Origin: Saccharina japonica
Lineage: Eukaryota; Sar; Phaeophyceae; Laminariales; Laminariaceae
Direction of reading: 5' to 3'
NCBI GenBank assembly: GCA_008828725.1
Contig: MEHQ01000638.1
Location: forward strand, 203,579-267,578
DNA: 64,000 nucleotides
Below the pieces are notes generated by a model that saw nothing but the letters and a program-made list of their open reading frames with translations, was not told where the DNA came from and did not search any database. Below are positions 23,458-34,914 of this stretch, piece by piece; the first letter of the stretch is position 1, and every line of letters begins with the position of its first letter. The position numbers and the translations under genes were made by a program.

Positions 23458-25098
23458 TGTCGCTGGACACGGGTTGATGGCGACGGCGATGGGAATACCT
23501 GAGGAGCATCAGGTGGCGAGTGTGGCACAGCAAGCATGTATTGGGTTCAGGCTGAGCTGTCACGCCTATAGCTTGAAAATACATCGGCGATAAGCGACGA
23601 TTAAACGGCTTTTGCAGGCACGCGCCGCACGGCAACGGCCCCACATATTCACTGATTGAACTCGGTGGGGAAAAACAGGGCCAGTCACATGGTCCAACGT
23701 TCGGACACTGTACCGCTGTTTGTTTGCTCAAGGATATATTTTGTACGGTTTCAATGAAGAAAGTATATGATCGAAGGATAACACAAGTAAATCAATCGAT
23801 AACCCTTTGGTTCACGGGACTAGGATGCTGTTGCACTCACATACTGAAATTGACCCTTGTGTATGTAAAGCTAAGTTTCTAAAGAACCCGTCTCGTTTGG
23901 AAGATTCTTTTCGTACGAGCACGTTTCGGCGAAACGCAAAACAACGTCGACACGGCAAGCCTGTCTGGGCACATATCCAAGGCTTGGGCTCGGTCCGAGC
24001 ACTGCAGCTCGCATACCCAAGCGACCAAGGGTGTTGGTCTGCGGCAGAGACTTTAACGATCTCCCGGGTGCTCTGTATAGATATTTATTTTGTACCCACT
24101 TACCCATGAAACATTGCATTGCTTTCGCCCTCTCACGAGCAAATATACAGACCGCCCAGACACAACACAACACGCGAAGAACGCACCGTTACAAAGCTGC
24201 CGCCCATAGGCGCCAGCAGGCAACACGGAGCGTTTCTGCCACGCGAAACAGCGCTGTACTGCTCTTGCCATTTTTGTTGTGTTTACCAGAGCCTGCGGTT
24301 CGTCAGCAACCGTGTAACATTATGCGCTGCTGTTGTGTGTGGCAAATGCACAATGACTTTGGACGGAAAGGTAATCTTCAGACAGCATGCCTATACCACA
24401 AAATACATAACAACCGCGACTACTGTAGCACAACAAGCAGGAGCGGGCCACACCCAGCGCGTGCGGCAGACCCACCGTTTCGTGCTGTGGCTATTCCTAG
24501 TTGCTTTATCGGGGGCTTCCACCCGACACTAGTCATCAGTCATCAACAATCACCACCGCTCTTGCTTCTGCTGCTGGATGTGCTGCCCATAATTTGTGTC
24601 GCGCGTCTGGCGCGCGCCGCGAAATATACTACCAAGGACATGGTAACATTGAGCTTTGGTGATACGGTAAATTAATCACGATGCCTGATGTTGGATTTAA
24701 AGGAGTGAGGGCAATACTCGGCGAGTTCATTCCTAATATCTTGTAACGTATTCGTTTGTGTATGTGTTGTATGGTGCACGCAACTCAGACGCCGCACAAA
24801 ACAGATGAGCACGCAGAATGCGTGATACAAGCGGCTGGATTCAACGATATATTTACACGCCTTAATTCCGCCAGCAGAACAAAACGCAAGATCACGCGCT
24901 TTCGGTGTTTCGTCAGCGGTGTATTAATATAGGCCCCTACTGTTGTATTAACCAAATCGTTCGATCTGTAGAGCTGGACGTCTTTGCAGCTTCTGTTTTT
25001 TCTACTTTACCGCAATGGCCAGCAGCAGAAGCAATACAAGATTGCAAATATAGTAGGCAAACGAAAACCCTACGTCGACAGGGTAAGGCGGTGCATAC
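23458..25098. other. Upstream region of the EsV-1-7 gene and spacer
   Basis: The first few hundred bases are the likely promoter or 5' region of the minus-strand EsV-1-7 gene; no clear TATA box was chosen. A 214-codon plus-strand frame (24031-24675) begins with a non-ATG codon, is compositionally ordinary and has no domain, so it is not called. Nothing else seen. Confidence 0.4.
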
Positions 25099-25187
25099 TT
25101 CATATATATACACATCACTGGAATTAAACATATACAACGAATATTTCATATATATACACACCACTAGAATTAAACATATACAACGAA
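25099..25187. repeat. 46-bp tandem duplication, two units
   Basis: TTCATATATATACACA starts at 25099 and again at 25145, and each unit runs through GAATTAAACATATACAACGAA with only about two mismatches. It looks recent compared with the other arrays in the window. Confidence 0.85.
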
Positions 25188-25359
25188 GGCATGTATTGAG
25201 AAAAGCTCCGGCCAACAAGAAAGAAGCGCGATATCTATGAAACTGGTCAAATCGTTCGTTGAACAGCGACTTACGGGTTAGCAGTGCACGGTGCACCTTT
25301 TGACTCTGCACACCTACACCAAGTCATGTGTGTTTAGCCGCCACACTAAGAGGCAGTAA

Positions 25360-26150
25360 GCATGGATACCCTCACACAAACCAAGCTGTTTGTATCCCTA
25401 TCACAACCGAAACTAAAAAAACAATTTCGACGCCCGGCCGAAAAACAAAAGGCAATCTCGATCCTAACACAAAAACCAACAATATTTCGGGTCGAAAACT
25501 AAAATCAAGTTAATTGCAATCCCTGTTTTGAAGTCAAGACAATTTCGATGCTCGGACGATAAACCCAAGTAATTTTCAACCACGCACACAGCAGTATCTA
25601 AGTACCCACATACGAACTAAGTCGATTGTTTTCCATATATCAAAACAAAGAACATTTTGGGTAGCACATAAACCTCGTCTATTGCGATGAACACACTACG
25701 TTGAACTAACACAGTTTGCAAACCCCACACCAAAACAAGTTCAAATGCGATATTTAAACTGGGATCGAGTCCATTTACAACCCTCACAATAAAATGTCAT
25801 TCGCGGCTCAAACATTGAAACGAGTCAGTTGTGACCCGTACGCTGAACAAAAATCGACCTGCTCACAAAATCCAAGTCAATATCGACCACGAACACGAAA
25901 TACAACAACTAAACATAGACCCACCATACACAGCCCAAGTCGATCTAAACCCACACTGAAACAAGTCACTTTCGCCCTTCACACAAGAAGCAAGTATGTT
26001 GCGACCACTTGCACAGAAATGTTTTCAATTTTGATTCCCACACTAGACCCAAGGCGTTTCGCCCCTCCACAAAAGACAAGTTTGTTTCGACCCACCGTAT
26101 TGCAATCAAGTCGGTTTCGATACCCTACACAAAAACCTAGATGTCTCATA
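25360..26150. repeat. Diverged minisatellite, unit about 28-31 bp, about 25 units
   Basis: The stretch can be split almost completely into units of the form ACACnAAAACCAAGT, then TCGATTTCGACCC, for example near 25925, 25950, 25975, 26030, 26060 and 26090. Most units differ from each other at a quarter or more of positions, so the array is old. The strand is A/C-rich with few G. The 128-codon frame at 25794-26180 runs through the array and is treated as a by-product. Confidence 0.7.
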
Positions 26151-28030
26151 ACGTCGTACTGTGATACACGAATCGTATGATATCATGTCACGTGCTGTAA
26201 CTTTTAAAATCATTTTTGTGCAAATCCCCTAAGCACGTCCTGTAGGGGAATCTTGTATTGCTTATTACTATCATGTAGGTACTACGCTGTCCGTACTCAC
26301 AACTACTGTGCGCTTGTACCGTGCACGCACCACTCCAGACAGCAGCCGATGGTGAGTAGTGGGAACGGAAGGGGGTCTATGTTGTAGTTGAGCGGATAGC
26401 CGCGGCCATGTCATCTCAGTAAGCAGATTGATTCGACTTTATTTGTTCGCCTCCTTCGTCTAGTGTGTTTTGGTTTGGCACGCGTCATGCTTTCCGCCCG
26501 AGCACAGTTTTGTTTATGGGTTTTCTGTTTTCTGTAGGGCTCCAGCACCTCTTAAAGTGGTATTTGCGGGAGAAGAAGCTAATGAATACTTGACATAATA
26601 GTAGAGCCACATTACCCGCAATGTCGAAAACTCGGCATAGCGGTCTCAGACAGAATAACTTCAAATTAGAGTAGGACAATATCTGTAGAATAAGTACCAA
26701 GAATATACGGGCAGGCCAGGAATTCACTACGTGTCAAAATTCGAGTACGGAGATTATGTTTCGAAGCGGCCAAACAATCTGAGTGCCTCGCTCGCGTGTT
26801 CGACATGTGCCTCAGCTGAGAGTACGTTAAAACACACAACACCAGTAGCACAACAGGGCTTGTCCTCGAGATGCAGTCATAACAAATATAGTCAACGCTC
26901 GGAATAATATAAAGCGGGGGGCATGGTGAAACGGTGCACCGTAAATAGCTCGAGCGGTGTGTGACACGGACAGAGGGAACAACCATGTGCTGAAACCAGT
27001 TTCGGGCTGAGCTGCAGGCTGACCAAGAGAGGACTCCCGCGATGAGTGTGTTAGCCGCAGTGCAACGCGCACCGGGCTGGTAGCCATCGTTTGAGCGCTT
27101 GCCTCCCTCTAGTCGACGTTTTTTTGCGATAACGTTGGTACGATGGTCTGTGTGCCGGGCCGTGCGGCGTGTCGTGACATTTCCCTTGGTGTGTTCTGCG
27201 TGTGTGTTATCGATATAGTCCGGAAAATATTGAGTTCGATCATTCGTTTCCCAATTCATACGTATTAGTAAGGTAAATACTTGTCGGTTCAGTCAATACA
27301 AAAATAACCCTCATCGCCGCCGACATTGCTACTGATGCAACGTGATGGCTGCGAGTTCATGTTACACCAAGAATATTGTTGTACTTGGGTCGGGGGCTTG
27401 ACTTATATGGCGAGGCTGTGCGTTTCTGTGGCAGGACTGGCGCTGTACAGTATGCGATATTGCGCATTCGCACGGTCACAACATCAGGATTCGCAGATAA
27501 AACGCACAGAAACTTACTACCAAAATATGTATTGTGTAGCTTGTCAGAAAAGTGACCGAGTACACAGTTTCAGAAGAACCATACCTCACGCTGGTCGTTC
27601 TGTGTAAATTGAGCACATATTCTGGTAACGCATATAACTCAATAGAGGCACGTTGTTCGTCCAGGTTGGTAAATAAGCCGCTACTCGGAGTTTGAAATGT
27701 GTCTATAAGTAATATGGGCAACAACAAATCTATAAATGATTCGAGATCCGCACAACATTTGACCTTTCACGACCTGGGCGGAGCGATCTGCGAATACTCA
27801 CATGCCGGCAGCCCTCGAAAAAGCATTTTTGTTGCGAACGGTGACCAACCACAATGTCCAATTCCTATCATTCCATACGGCAGCAGTACTAGCCCACAAA
27901 CGACCGTTGCGTAGGGAGACTCTCCACCTTAATGGCGCACCGGTAGCTAGGGTGGACAGGTGGCAGTTAGCCATGCTACATACTTCCTTGAAGTACCTAT
28001 GGTAGTGATGACATGTATCTTGAACTTTGC
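26151..28030. other. Spacer, weak minus-strand frame only
   Basis: A 197-codon frame at 26666-27259 (minus) begins MNWETNDRTQYF and contains a hydrophobic run around VVLLVLCVL; no family is recognised and nothing supports it beyond length. The rest holds no gene or repeat that I can see. Confidence 0.35.
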
Positions 28031-28031
28031 T

Positions 28032-28590
28032 TCATATCCGGATCTCTCCCGCCTGTAAAGGCCATTTCGAGCCGTTTCTTCGCCGGCGCGCGTGTCCGCT
28101 TAGACCGTAGCGGCCGGCGACGACGTAATTGTTCTCGGCGCAGAACGAGCTCGTGTGCGGGCTCCACGTCAAAATCTCCGACTGGTATCTCCGCAATCTG
28201 GGAGCCAGCGTCGTCCTCTCAAAGTTTTGACATAACGCCTCGCCACAGCAAATACATTTCATCGTGATATCTTGCGGGGCGCGCCCTCCGGCCTGATATG
28301 CCTCGGAAAGGGTGGCCACCCTGCCAGCGCCGCCGTCGTGGCGAATCTGGGGGCTATCGCAAGGACAATATCCACGACATGCTTTGCGCTCCCGGCACTA
28401 AAAGGCCGTTCATGTTCCGTTTCGAAGACGTATAGTACGTCTGAAAACGTCGGTATCTCGTTGTTCGGAGAGCACCAGAGCTTGAGGAAATCGAGCGGAA
28501 GAGCCCGGGTTCGCGTCGTGAACTCTGGCAAGAGCATGACCAAAGCGCAAATTGGCGTGCACAGGTGTGTAGAGAGGATGCAGGTAGGGG
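28032..28590 (-). pseudogene. Coding-like stretch, unrecognised, probably interrupted
   Basis: This GC-richer block gives protein-like minus-strand translations in two adjoining frames. The first (28543 down to 28259) reads LPLDFLKLWCSPNNEIPTF, then DVLYVFETEHERPF and HVVDIVLAIAPRFATTAALA. The second (28319 down to 28032) contains MKCICCGEALC, then SPHTSSFCAENNYVVAGR. The two overlap near 28260-28320, so either a frameshift or a short intron separates them. The CxxC pair might bind metal. No family was recognised, and it may be a relic of a host gene or a chance open region. Confidence 0.3.
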
Positions 28591-28920
28591 GCAGTGGCCA
28601 GTGTGGCGTATTGCAGTCGCTTCATCGAGGATGGGAAGACGGGTAAACGAGGTCGACTAGAGAGCGAAAACTGAACGAATGCGAACGACATTGAGAGCAC
28701 TCTGGACGAAACTTTAAGGAGCATCATAAACTGTTAATAGATAGCCAGGGGGGCTGGGTAATTCCTATGAATGTTTTTTATTTTTGTTGAACGACACGAT
28801 GACAGTTGGTGTTGCATTGCCTCATCCTGTGTACGCGCTTGCCGAGCCGTGAATTTACTCGTCGATGAACTTCTGCATCAGGTAGGAGAGAAAGGCTCAT
28901 ACAAAAAACGAACGTGCAGC
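28590..28920. other. Short spacer
   Basis: Nothing recognisable between the coding-like block and the repeat-rich stretch that follows. Confidence 0.4.
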
Positions 28921-28924
28921 CAAT

Positions 28925-29060
28925 CAGATGTGTATTCCTTTCACGCAGCCGGGTCTGTCGATGCCACGAAAGGCAGACCCTACGTAATATTTAAACAGAT
29001 CATAAATGCATACTCCTACAACCAGCGTCCGTCACGAGAAGCACCAGACAGACCCAATAA
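28925..29060. repeat. Diverged direct repeat, member 1 (partner 29855-29990)
   Basis: Shared order of words with 29855-29990: a GATGC(C)A-CAAAAGGC(A/G)GACC block, then GCATAC-TACAACATA-type sequence, then CGTCACGAG-AGCACCAGA and a final CGCAC-CT-CAA. Distance is about 0.93 kb, same orientation, moderately diverged. Confidence 0.5.
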
Positions 29061-29134
29061 GCGCACTCAAATCTCTATGTGTTGTCTTACGAAATCGAAT
29101 AATCGTACCTGCGCCACATGTCTGCCTGTACGAG

Positions 29135-29760
29135 TCCTGTGTATCTGGTATATCTCGTGGATGCCTTCGTGTGAGGGCGTACGAGGGTTGTATTACGTAC
29201 TCGTGTACTCATGCCTGCATATTACATGGCGATACGATTCCTGGTACAAGCACAAACATGGCAATACGACTTCTAGTATATGGTACCTCTCGTGGATGCT
29301 ATCGTGTGTGGGGGTATGACGTGTTGTGTTACGGCGTACGATGCACTGATGGATACCTGTTGTCTCGCGTCGATGCTACTCGTACCAATCGTGTGTACTA
29401 CTGGAATTTGCCCTTTTATTATTGTTTTTGTTTTAATCTATGGAGCGGCACAATTTCCAAGTTGTCAAACTGTAACATGCTCTCAATTGATTCGTCGAAA
29501 AGTACCAGCGGTACTCGTCGTACATACCAGACAACACAGCTGCTTCTACGGCGTGAGACTCATGTCATCATCTCATGACAGAGATCGACGGTATGACAAA
29601 CCATCAGTATACCACCGCGAAGTATACGATACGACTTTCCATAGGGCTTCTCAACATCGTAAAACACTAATCAACGTGCTCGTGCATATGTGGGGTTTTG
29701 GGGCTGTTCGTGTCGTACATACCAGGCACATCAGACAGTGTCAACTACAACGACAGGGCC
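29135..29760. repeat. Degenerate repeat-rich stretch with TACGA/TCGTA words
   Basis: TCTCGTGGATGC followed by TCGTGTG and GTAC occurs near 29152 and 29288 (about 136 bp apart). CGTACATACCAG occurs near 29518 and 29717, each followed by a CATCA-CTGTGACAGA-TCG(C/A)CGG-like block. The open frames of 167-190 codons across it are low-complexity and overlapping, so they are not called. Confidence 0.5.
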
Positions 29761-29854
29761 CCTGCTCGTCATCAGCTGTGTGACAGATATCGCCGGTTTT
29801 AACCAGCTCTGGGTGAAAGGCGGGTCATATATACGAGCATACATCAAATCAGAT

Positions 29855-29990
29855 ATGTAAACCTCCCACGAAGCCGTATTCGCCGATGCAGCAAAAGGCG
29901 GACCGTTGTTATGCATACAACATATAAGATAGGCATACTCGTACTTATAGCACCCGTCACGAGTAGCACCAGAGAAACCGAAACGCACAC
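29855..29990. repeat. Diverged direct repeat, member 2
   Basis: Partner of 28925-29060 in the same orientation; see shared word order there. It directly precedes the 30.0-30.9 kb tandem repeat. Confidence 0.5.
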
Positions 29991-30019
29991 TGCAATGGCG
30001 GACGGTGTTACCAAGTGGT

Positions 30020-30860
30020 ACATGCAAGAAAACCTCGATCCCTCCCAAATCGAAACATGAAAAGACAAATTTGCAAGTTTGACGGCGATCGTAAAACCTA
30101 ACGACTGAGTGATGAAACCTACGCAGATTGCGCTGGGCAGGTGCTCCGACTCACTCTAGGGTCATAGTTCTCATACCTCGGTCGAGGTGATGTGGCTGGC
30201 GCCGAGTCAAGCGTCTGATAAAAAAACGCTTGGCAGCTGACGTGTTGAAAAGCTTCGAGCGGGCACTCTGGTATTACTGTTGTTGGATCGAGTGAATTCA
30301 ACAAGTCAAGTGACAGCTCAACACGGACGGCCCCATAGCCATGACCCTATGTTCAGGGAGGTTTTGGAGACAACGTTTATGAGAAGCCTCGGTAGACATC
30401 GATTGAAAAACCCAACGACTCCATAAAGAACTCTGAACTGACCGCGGCGGTAAGAGGCTCCGACCCACCCTAGTGTAACAGTCCTCACGCATTGACCGGT
30501 GGTGTGTTGCGTGGGCCGGCCTGGCGTCTGGAACTAAATCATTTGGCTTCCTGGATGTAGAACACCGACGACAAAACAAAAACTCGATTCCTCGCCGATC
30601 GCAAGAAATAGGTCATGTTTCAAGTTTGACATCGATCGACGAGCCCAAGGACTGCGTCACGGAAAACCAAAACGCATAACCCTGATAACGGGCTCTGACC
30701 CGCCCTAGCATCGCAGTTCTAAAATGCCGGTCCATGATGTATGGCGGGTGCCGACTTGGCGTCTGCTAAACAAATATCTGGCAGCTGATGTGTTGACACA
30801 ATACGATATGAACTCTCGATCCCTCTGCGAATGCTTAACATATCATCTTGTAGAAAGTTT
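30020..30860. repeat. Three diverged tandem units of about 230-315 bp
   Basis: The marker GCTC(C/T)GAC(C/T)C(A/G)CCCTAG lies near 30148, 30460 and 30690. Downstream in each unit are a GGTG(A/T)TGT-GGC block, GGCGTCTG, and GGCAGCTGA(C/T)GTGTTGA in units 1 and 3. CTCGAT(C/T)CCTC followed by a CAAGTTTGAC-CGATCG block recurs near 30034 and 30580. The units are old and unequal in length, and no credible gene lies here. Confidence 0.6.
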
Positions 30861-31365
30861 TTGAACGAAGACCGTAGTACGCCGCAAGCAGTCGCTCGAA
30901 ACCCTACACTGCGAACTAAAATGAAACCTTCGAACCTGCTAAGTATAGTTTTTCCCTTGCTCGGTACGAAGTGGGTTAGCTTGTCGTTTGCATAGTCTAT
31001 ACCGATATCGAAGGTCAATCGTCGCATGACTGTCGCGTGAGTGATGTAGCATGACTGTGTGCGTGCTGTGGTGGTTTCGATGCATACAGTGTGATTCCGC
31101 CCATCGCACTGAAAAAATAGAAGAAAACTAGAAAACAAACGCAATAAAGGGCACGCAGAATGGGCAAACCAGTATACAGGAAAAGGTAGAACTCTGGTCG
31201 TATCGTTCATGCGGTCAACTGTGATGGCGGGACTTTGTTTAAACGTGCTATTCATCGCTAGATATTACCGTAATAACACAAGTATGTCTCTTATCATGAG
31301 TTTGTCAACAGGATGATGAGCACCTCTGGCTCGGGTGTTTGAGCGATGCTCGCCCTGAGCTGTGT
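30861..31365. other. Spacer, weak minus-strand frame
   Basis: A 178-codon minus-strand frame (30719-31255) runs partly through the tandem repeat to its left and has no recognised domain. Nothing else seen. Confidence 0.35.
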
Positions 31366-31369
31366 GTCG

Positions 31370-31470
31370 ATACCAGTCCATCTTTATCCATCCCAGTCTA
31401 TTTTGGTCGATCCAAGTCTAGTTGGTCGACCCCAGCCTAGTTTGGTCGACCCCAGTCTATTTTGTGTCCT
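31370..31470. repeat. Minisatellite of about 22 bp, five units
   Basis: Successive units of the form CCCAGTCTATTTTGGTCGAC, some shortened or altered, run from about 31374 to 31468. Confidence 0.75.
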
Positions 31471-31695
31471 TTTTATAGTTTGTACTGGTGATGTGCTACT
31501 GCCTGCCGCACGAGTATGTACCATATGTTTCTGGTGCATCGCTTTAATATCCGACAAACTGACACGAATTAAAAAAATATACCTGTTTCGTGATCAAAAC
31601 CAGAGATAAACTTGAATGTGTGTAAAATGAAGCCAAATAGCGTAATTCTTTACTCCGGGGCCTGGCTTTAGTCGACGAGTTCGCTGGCTAGCGTC

Positions 31696-31729
31696 AGCCA
31701 ACTAGTCGACTACAGTCAGTTAGTTGGCT
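31696..31729. repeat. Short inverted repeat (possible hairpin)
   Basis: AGCCAACTA (31696-31704) and TAGTTGGCT (31721-31729) are perfect complements with 16 nt between. Further GTCGAC, CTGGCT and CCAGCCAAC words lie on both sides, so the stretch 31665-31770 is rich in self-complementary words. Confidence 0.6.
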
Positions 31730-31779
31730 GGCTTTGTCATTCAACTAATAACTATCGGGGAACTCCAGCCAACTCACAG

Positions 31780-31865
31780 CTCTAGAAAACATGGATCTCT
31801 AGAACTTCAGTTAGAAACGAAATCGGCCCAAAACTGCTCGACTTACGGGTTTTGCACTTATGTCA
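31780..31865 (-). repeat. Dispersed short repeat R2, inverted copy
   Basis: ATGGATCTC, then AACTTCAGTTAGAAACGAAA, then TCGGCCCAAAA and GTTTTTGCAC-like sequence match 55930-56010 in the same orientation. They match, as reverse complement, the R1 segment around GGTCGATTTCGATTATGACC at 53866 and its counterparts near 10745 and 51010. Confidence 0.65.
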
Positions 31866-32140
31866 ACATAAAATGCCCAGTTGCATGTAAAAAAATCGAC
31901 CGAAAACAAAAAAGAAAAAAGGACCACTGCTGTACGTACGTGCTAAACAAGGGCTCCGTATAAATACCGGCGTTTTGTTTTCGTCCGCTGTTCGTATGTA
32001 CTTGCTACTACGTTCTGGACTGCTCCTGCTGCTGTTGCTGCTGTAAACGGGTTTTATAGTACTAGGACTATTAATACTTTTGCTGTACGTACTGGTGCTG
32101 CTGTTTGCTCTGGTTTTACACTGCTGTTTGTTGTTAACTG
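31866..32140. other. Spacer with a CTG-rich stretch
   Basis: A-rich stretch near 31890-31920 and CTGCTCCTGCTGCTGTTGCTG near 32020-32042. No gene. Confidence 0.4.
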
Positions 32141-32330
32141 TTGTTGTTATTGTGGGTAGATGGATCGGTTGGTGCGTGTGTGGATCGGTTGGTGCGTACG
32201 TATGTACGTGGTTGGGCGGGTCGGTCGGTGGTTGGGTGGGTGGGTGTGAGTGAGTGGGTGTGGGTGAGTGAGTGGGTTGGTGGGTGTGGGTGGGTGTCGG
32301 TGAGTCGGTTGGTACGTGGTTGACTGCGTG
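32141..32330 (+). repeat. G/T-rich minisatellite with G-quadruplex motif
   Basis: TGGATCGGTTGGTGCGT is repeated twice in tandem at about 32160-32200, then GGGT, GAGTGGGT and GGTTGGT words fill the rest. GGGTTGGTGGGTGTGGGTGGG splits into four G3 runs with loops of 5, 3 and 1 nt (32274-32294), a canonical quadruplex pattern on the plus strand. Confidence 0.8.
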
Positions 32331-33800
32331 TTTCGACTTACCTGACCAGTAGATTGCGTTATAGGGTGTGGATCGTGGCCCAGTTATTATTTGGTATTCT
32401 TGTTTTTGTCCAGGTTTTGTCCGCTATTATACCGGCCCCGCACTGGCATGGTTTGGGGTACCACTATTTATGGAAGTACCGGAAAGCTCCCAGATATCGT
32501 ACACTGCCTATACAGCAGCCATTATTCCGTATTCAAACCAAGGGCTCGATGGTGTCCCCTGCACTACTCATGATTATTCGAGCGCTCTAGGCTCGTGTTA
32601 TCAGAAAGTTCTGTGCAGCAGTAAAACAATAATACGTACGAGTACTCGCATGTACAAGCGTACCAGAGGTACGATTATTCTCAGGCTAAAATACCTTCGG
32701 TTGATGTGGTTCCAACTTTTAAGCAGACAAATTCATTCAAAATTGACGGCGAGTACATACACATATACCACGCTCACACAACGCGAAGTCTGGTGGTATT
32801 GCAACAACTACGACTACAAAATACATTATGTGGAGTAGCGGCGAGCCATCGTAGCTTTTCACCCTGATAGACAAGTTTGTGGGCTTTGACAAGTACGCAT
32901 AAATTACTGTATTTTATCACAGGGTATAATCTTTGAGATGGACAAGGAAAACGCATTTACAGCAGTATACCATAGCACGCTGCCCAAACAGGAGCCATGA
33001 GCTCACCTAGTCTCCGTGTCTACGGCGATTGTCGATATCGTTCGTAAACCGACAAGGCACCCCGCTGCGCGTGTAGGTTGTACGAGGTGGAGGGCAGTAC
33101 GAAACATCAGGCCCAAACCAACGTCCCCAGGCCACGTACATGATTGGCTTGTGAAATACCGTGGAACTCCCAAGTGGCGATCGAGCAGAACCACATAACC
33201 AGCTCAGGAGAACGCTGAAGCATTTACACGCCTCATTCGTTAGCGGAGGGAGTACACTTCACATTACACCGCGAATCAAGCGCTGTCGATATCATTTTCT
33301 CGGGCATACCTCCCGTTTGGCGTGAAGTAGCCAGGTGAGCTGATGAGTGTGGTTTGGCGGAGGGTTGTGTTGCACGATGGGTGTGGTTCCAGCAAAAGGG
33401 TAAAATGGGATCCCTAATCACAGACCAAGGCTGCACTGACCATGTTGTGGCAAAGGCATGTGAAGTTATCAGCACACCTCCGTAGACTATACACACGGCT
33501 AAATGGGAACCCAAGTCTTGGTTAATCAAGTATGTGGCCAATTGTGCACAAACGACGTGCTGGCAACTCAGAGATATCAAATAATCGATAATCGCACGGA
33601 GGTGCAGCTCCCACACAACACCCCACCTCAACACGACGTCCCAACGCGCGCGATATACACCTGATTGCGGCCAAACTCTGCACACCAGGAGTGCACAGCA
33701 ATATTTCAGCATGGGCAGCGGCAGAAAACAGGTACACCTGGTCCATTCGGGGCCAAAAAGAGGTGAATTCTCCGGTCCTTGGACCGGAGACTCAGAAAGC
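32331..33800. other. Spacer, no supported gene
   Basis: Overlapping frames up to 189 codons occur (33233-33802 minus), without domains or conservation. The sequence near 33719-33750, read on the minus strand, resembles 35921-35975 on the plus strand (AATGGACCAGGTRTAYCT, then CCGCTGCCC), a small inverted dispersed repeat. Confidence 0.4.
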
Positions 33801-33805
33801 ATAAT

Positions 33806-33945
33806 CCCAAAAGTGAAGCCCGATTTTCAAGATAATAGGCGTGACGAAAGTTGCCCCAGTTTTCAAGTCAATCAGCGTGACAGATAAGTGACCCCCGAAA
33901 TCAAGTCAATAAGCCTAAGAAAAGTGACCCCCTCAAATCAAACCA
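33806..33945. repeat. Minisatellite of about 36 bp, four units
   Basis: Units contain GACCCC(C)-like sequence, TTTTCAAGTCAATAGGCGTGA or close variants, and AAAGTGA. Four successive units run from about 33806 to 33945. Confidence 0.65.
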
Positions 33946-34900
33946 CGGGTACCCCCTTGTCCCCTCGACCCTCAAAGCTCGTTCCTGGCGCACAGCAGCG
34001 GCATCGCGACAGTTTTTGCACGCCTCGACAGCCAAGCACACACCATGGGCCTCGGCCGAGTATCGGCATCTTGGTGAGCGCACCTCGAGCACAGCAGCAC
34101 GCTCGCCGAGCACCCCTCCAGCAGACCCCGAGAAAAAACTGCGACCACTGGGAGTTCCACATTTATTACTACTATTTTTGAATAGGGGGCGGGGGTTCCT
34201 GATGGCTGTGGTGAGGCGACATGAAAGCACAGCAAGCCACGACGGTTGCATGGCATGAACGCAAGCCACGACGCCTCGCCACCACGTGTATGAGTACATG
34301 CCACGCCAAGACCAACTGCTGTTGTTGTGGTTTGGCGCCGCGAAGAGACGCGCCGAGTGCGCTGTACTGGGCGTAGAACCCAAGCGTCCGAAGCCACGCT
34401 GGCTGCCTCTGGTCTGGCGGCGACACGCCGTGTGCGCTCGAGTCGACCTGTCTCTGGTATTTTGTATTTTGACACAACGAAGCATCCGAGCGTTGACTGA
34501 CTACTGCTGCTATACTGCTGCTGCTGCTGCTGCTGCTGTAAAGTCTACGAGTACGGAGAGGCGCGCGCCGAGTGCGCTTCCCTTCGTGTCTAGGCCCGAG
34601 CCCTCGCCAGCCGACTGTATGTAGTTTGGCGACGGAGAGACGCACCGATCGTCAGCTGGTCGTCGGGCGCGAAGCAACGTCGCTGTGTCACCATCCAACC
34701 CATCGATCGTGCTGCTGCTGCTGCTGCTGTTGTTGATGCTGCTCTTGCTTGCTTCCTGGATAACATCTTGAATTTAAAGACCATGCCTTTTCTCGATCCG
34801 GTCAGATTTAGCACAAAAGCAAGAGGCCGTTTCCTATGCGGCTCGATTTCGAGCTTCAGATTTGTATTTTTCGATCTCAAAAACGAAAGCACCGTCCTAT
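33946..34900. other. Spacer with GC-rich words and CTG tracts
   Basis: Contains (CTG)n tracts at about 34514-34538 and 34711-34730. The phrase CGCGCCGAGTGCGCT occurs twice (near 34350 and 34565), suggesting a local repeat. Overlapping frames of 100-194 codons on the minus strand (33901-34645) are compositional. AGGCCGTTTCCTATGCGG (34830) resembles the inverted ends of the 36.3-37.3 kb element. Confidence 0.45.
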
Positions 34901-34914
34901 GTATGTATGCAGTC

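Noticed and set aside
24031-24675. 214-codon plus-strand frame beginning near a GRDFNDLP word that recalls exonuclease motifs
   Set aside because: Non-ATG start, no other nuclease motif, no conservation in the window.
33901-34645. Minus-strand frames of 157-194 codons
   Set aside because: Three overlapping frames in GC-rich, CTG-containing DNA, with basic low-complexity peptides and no domain.
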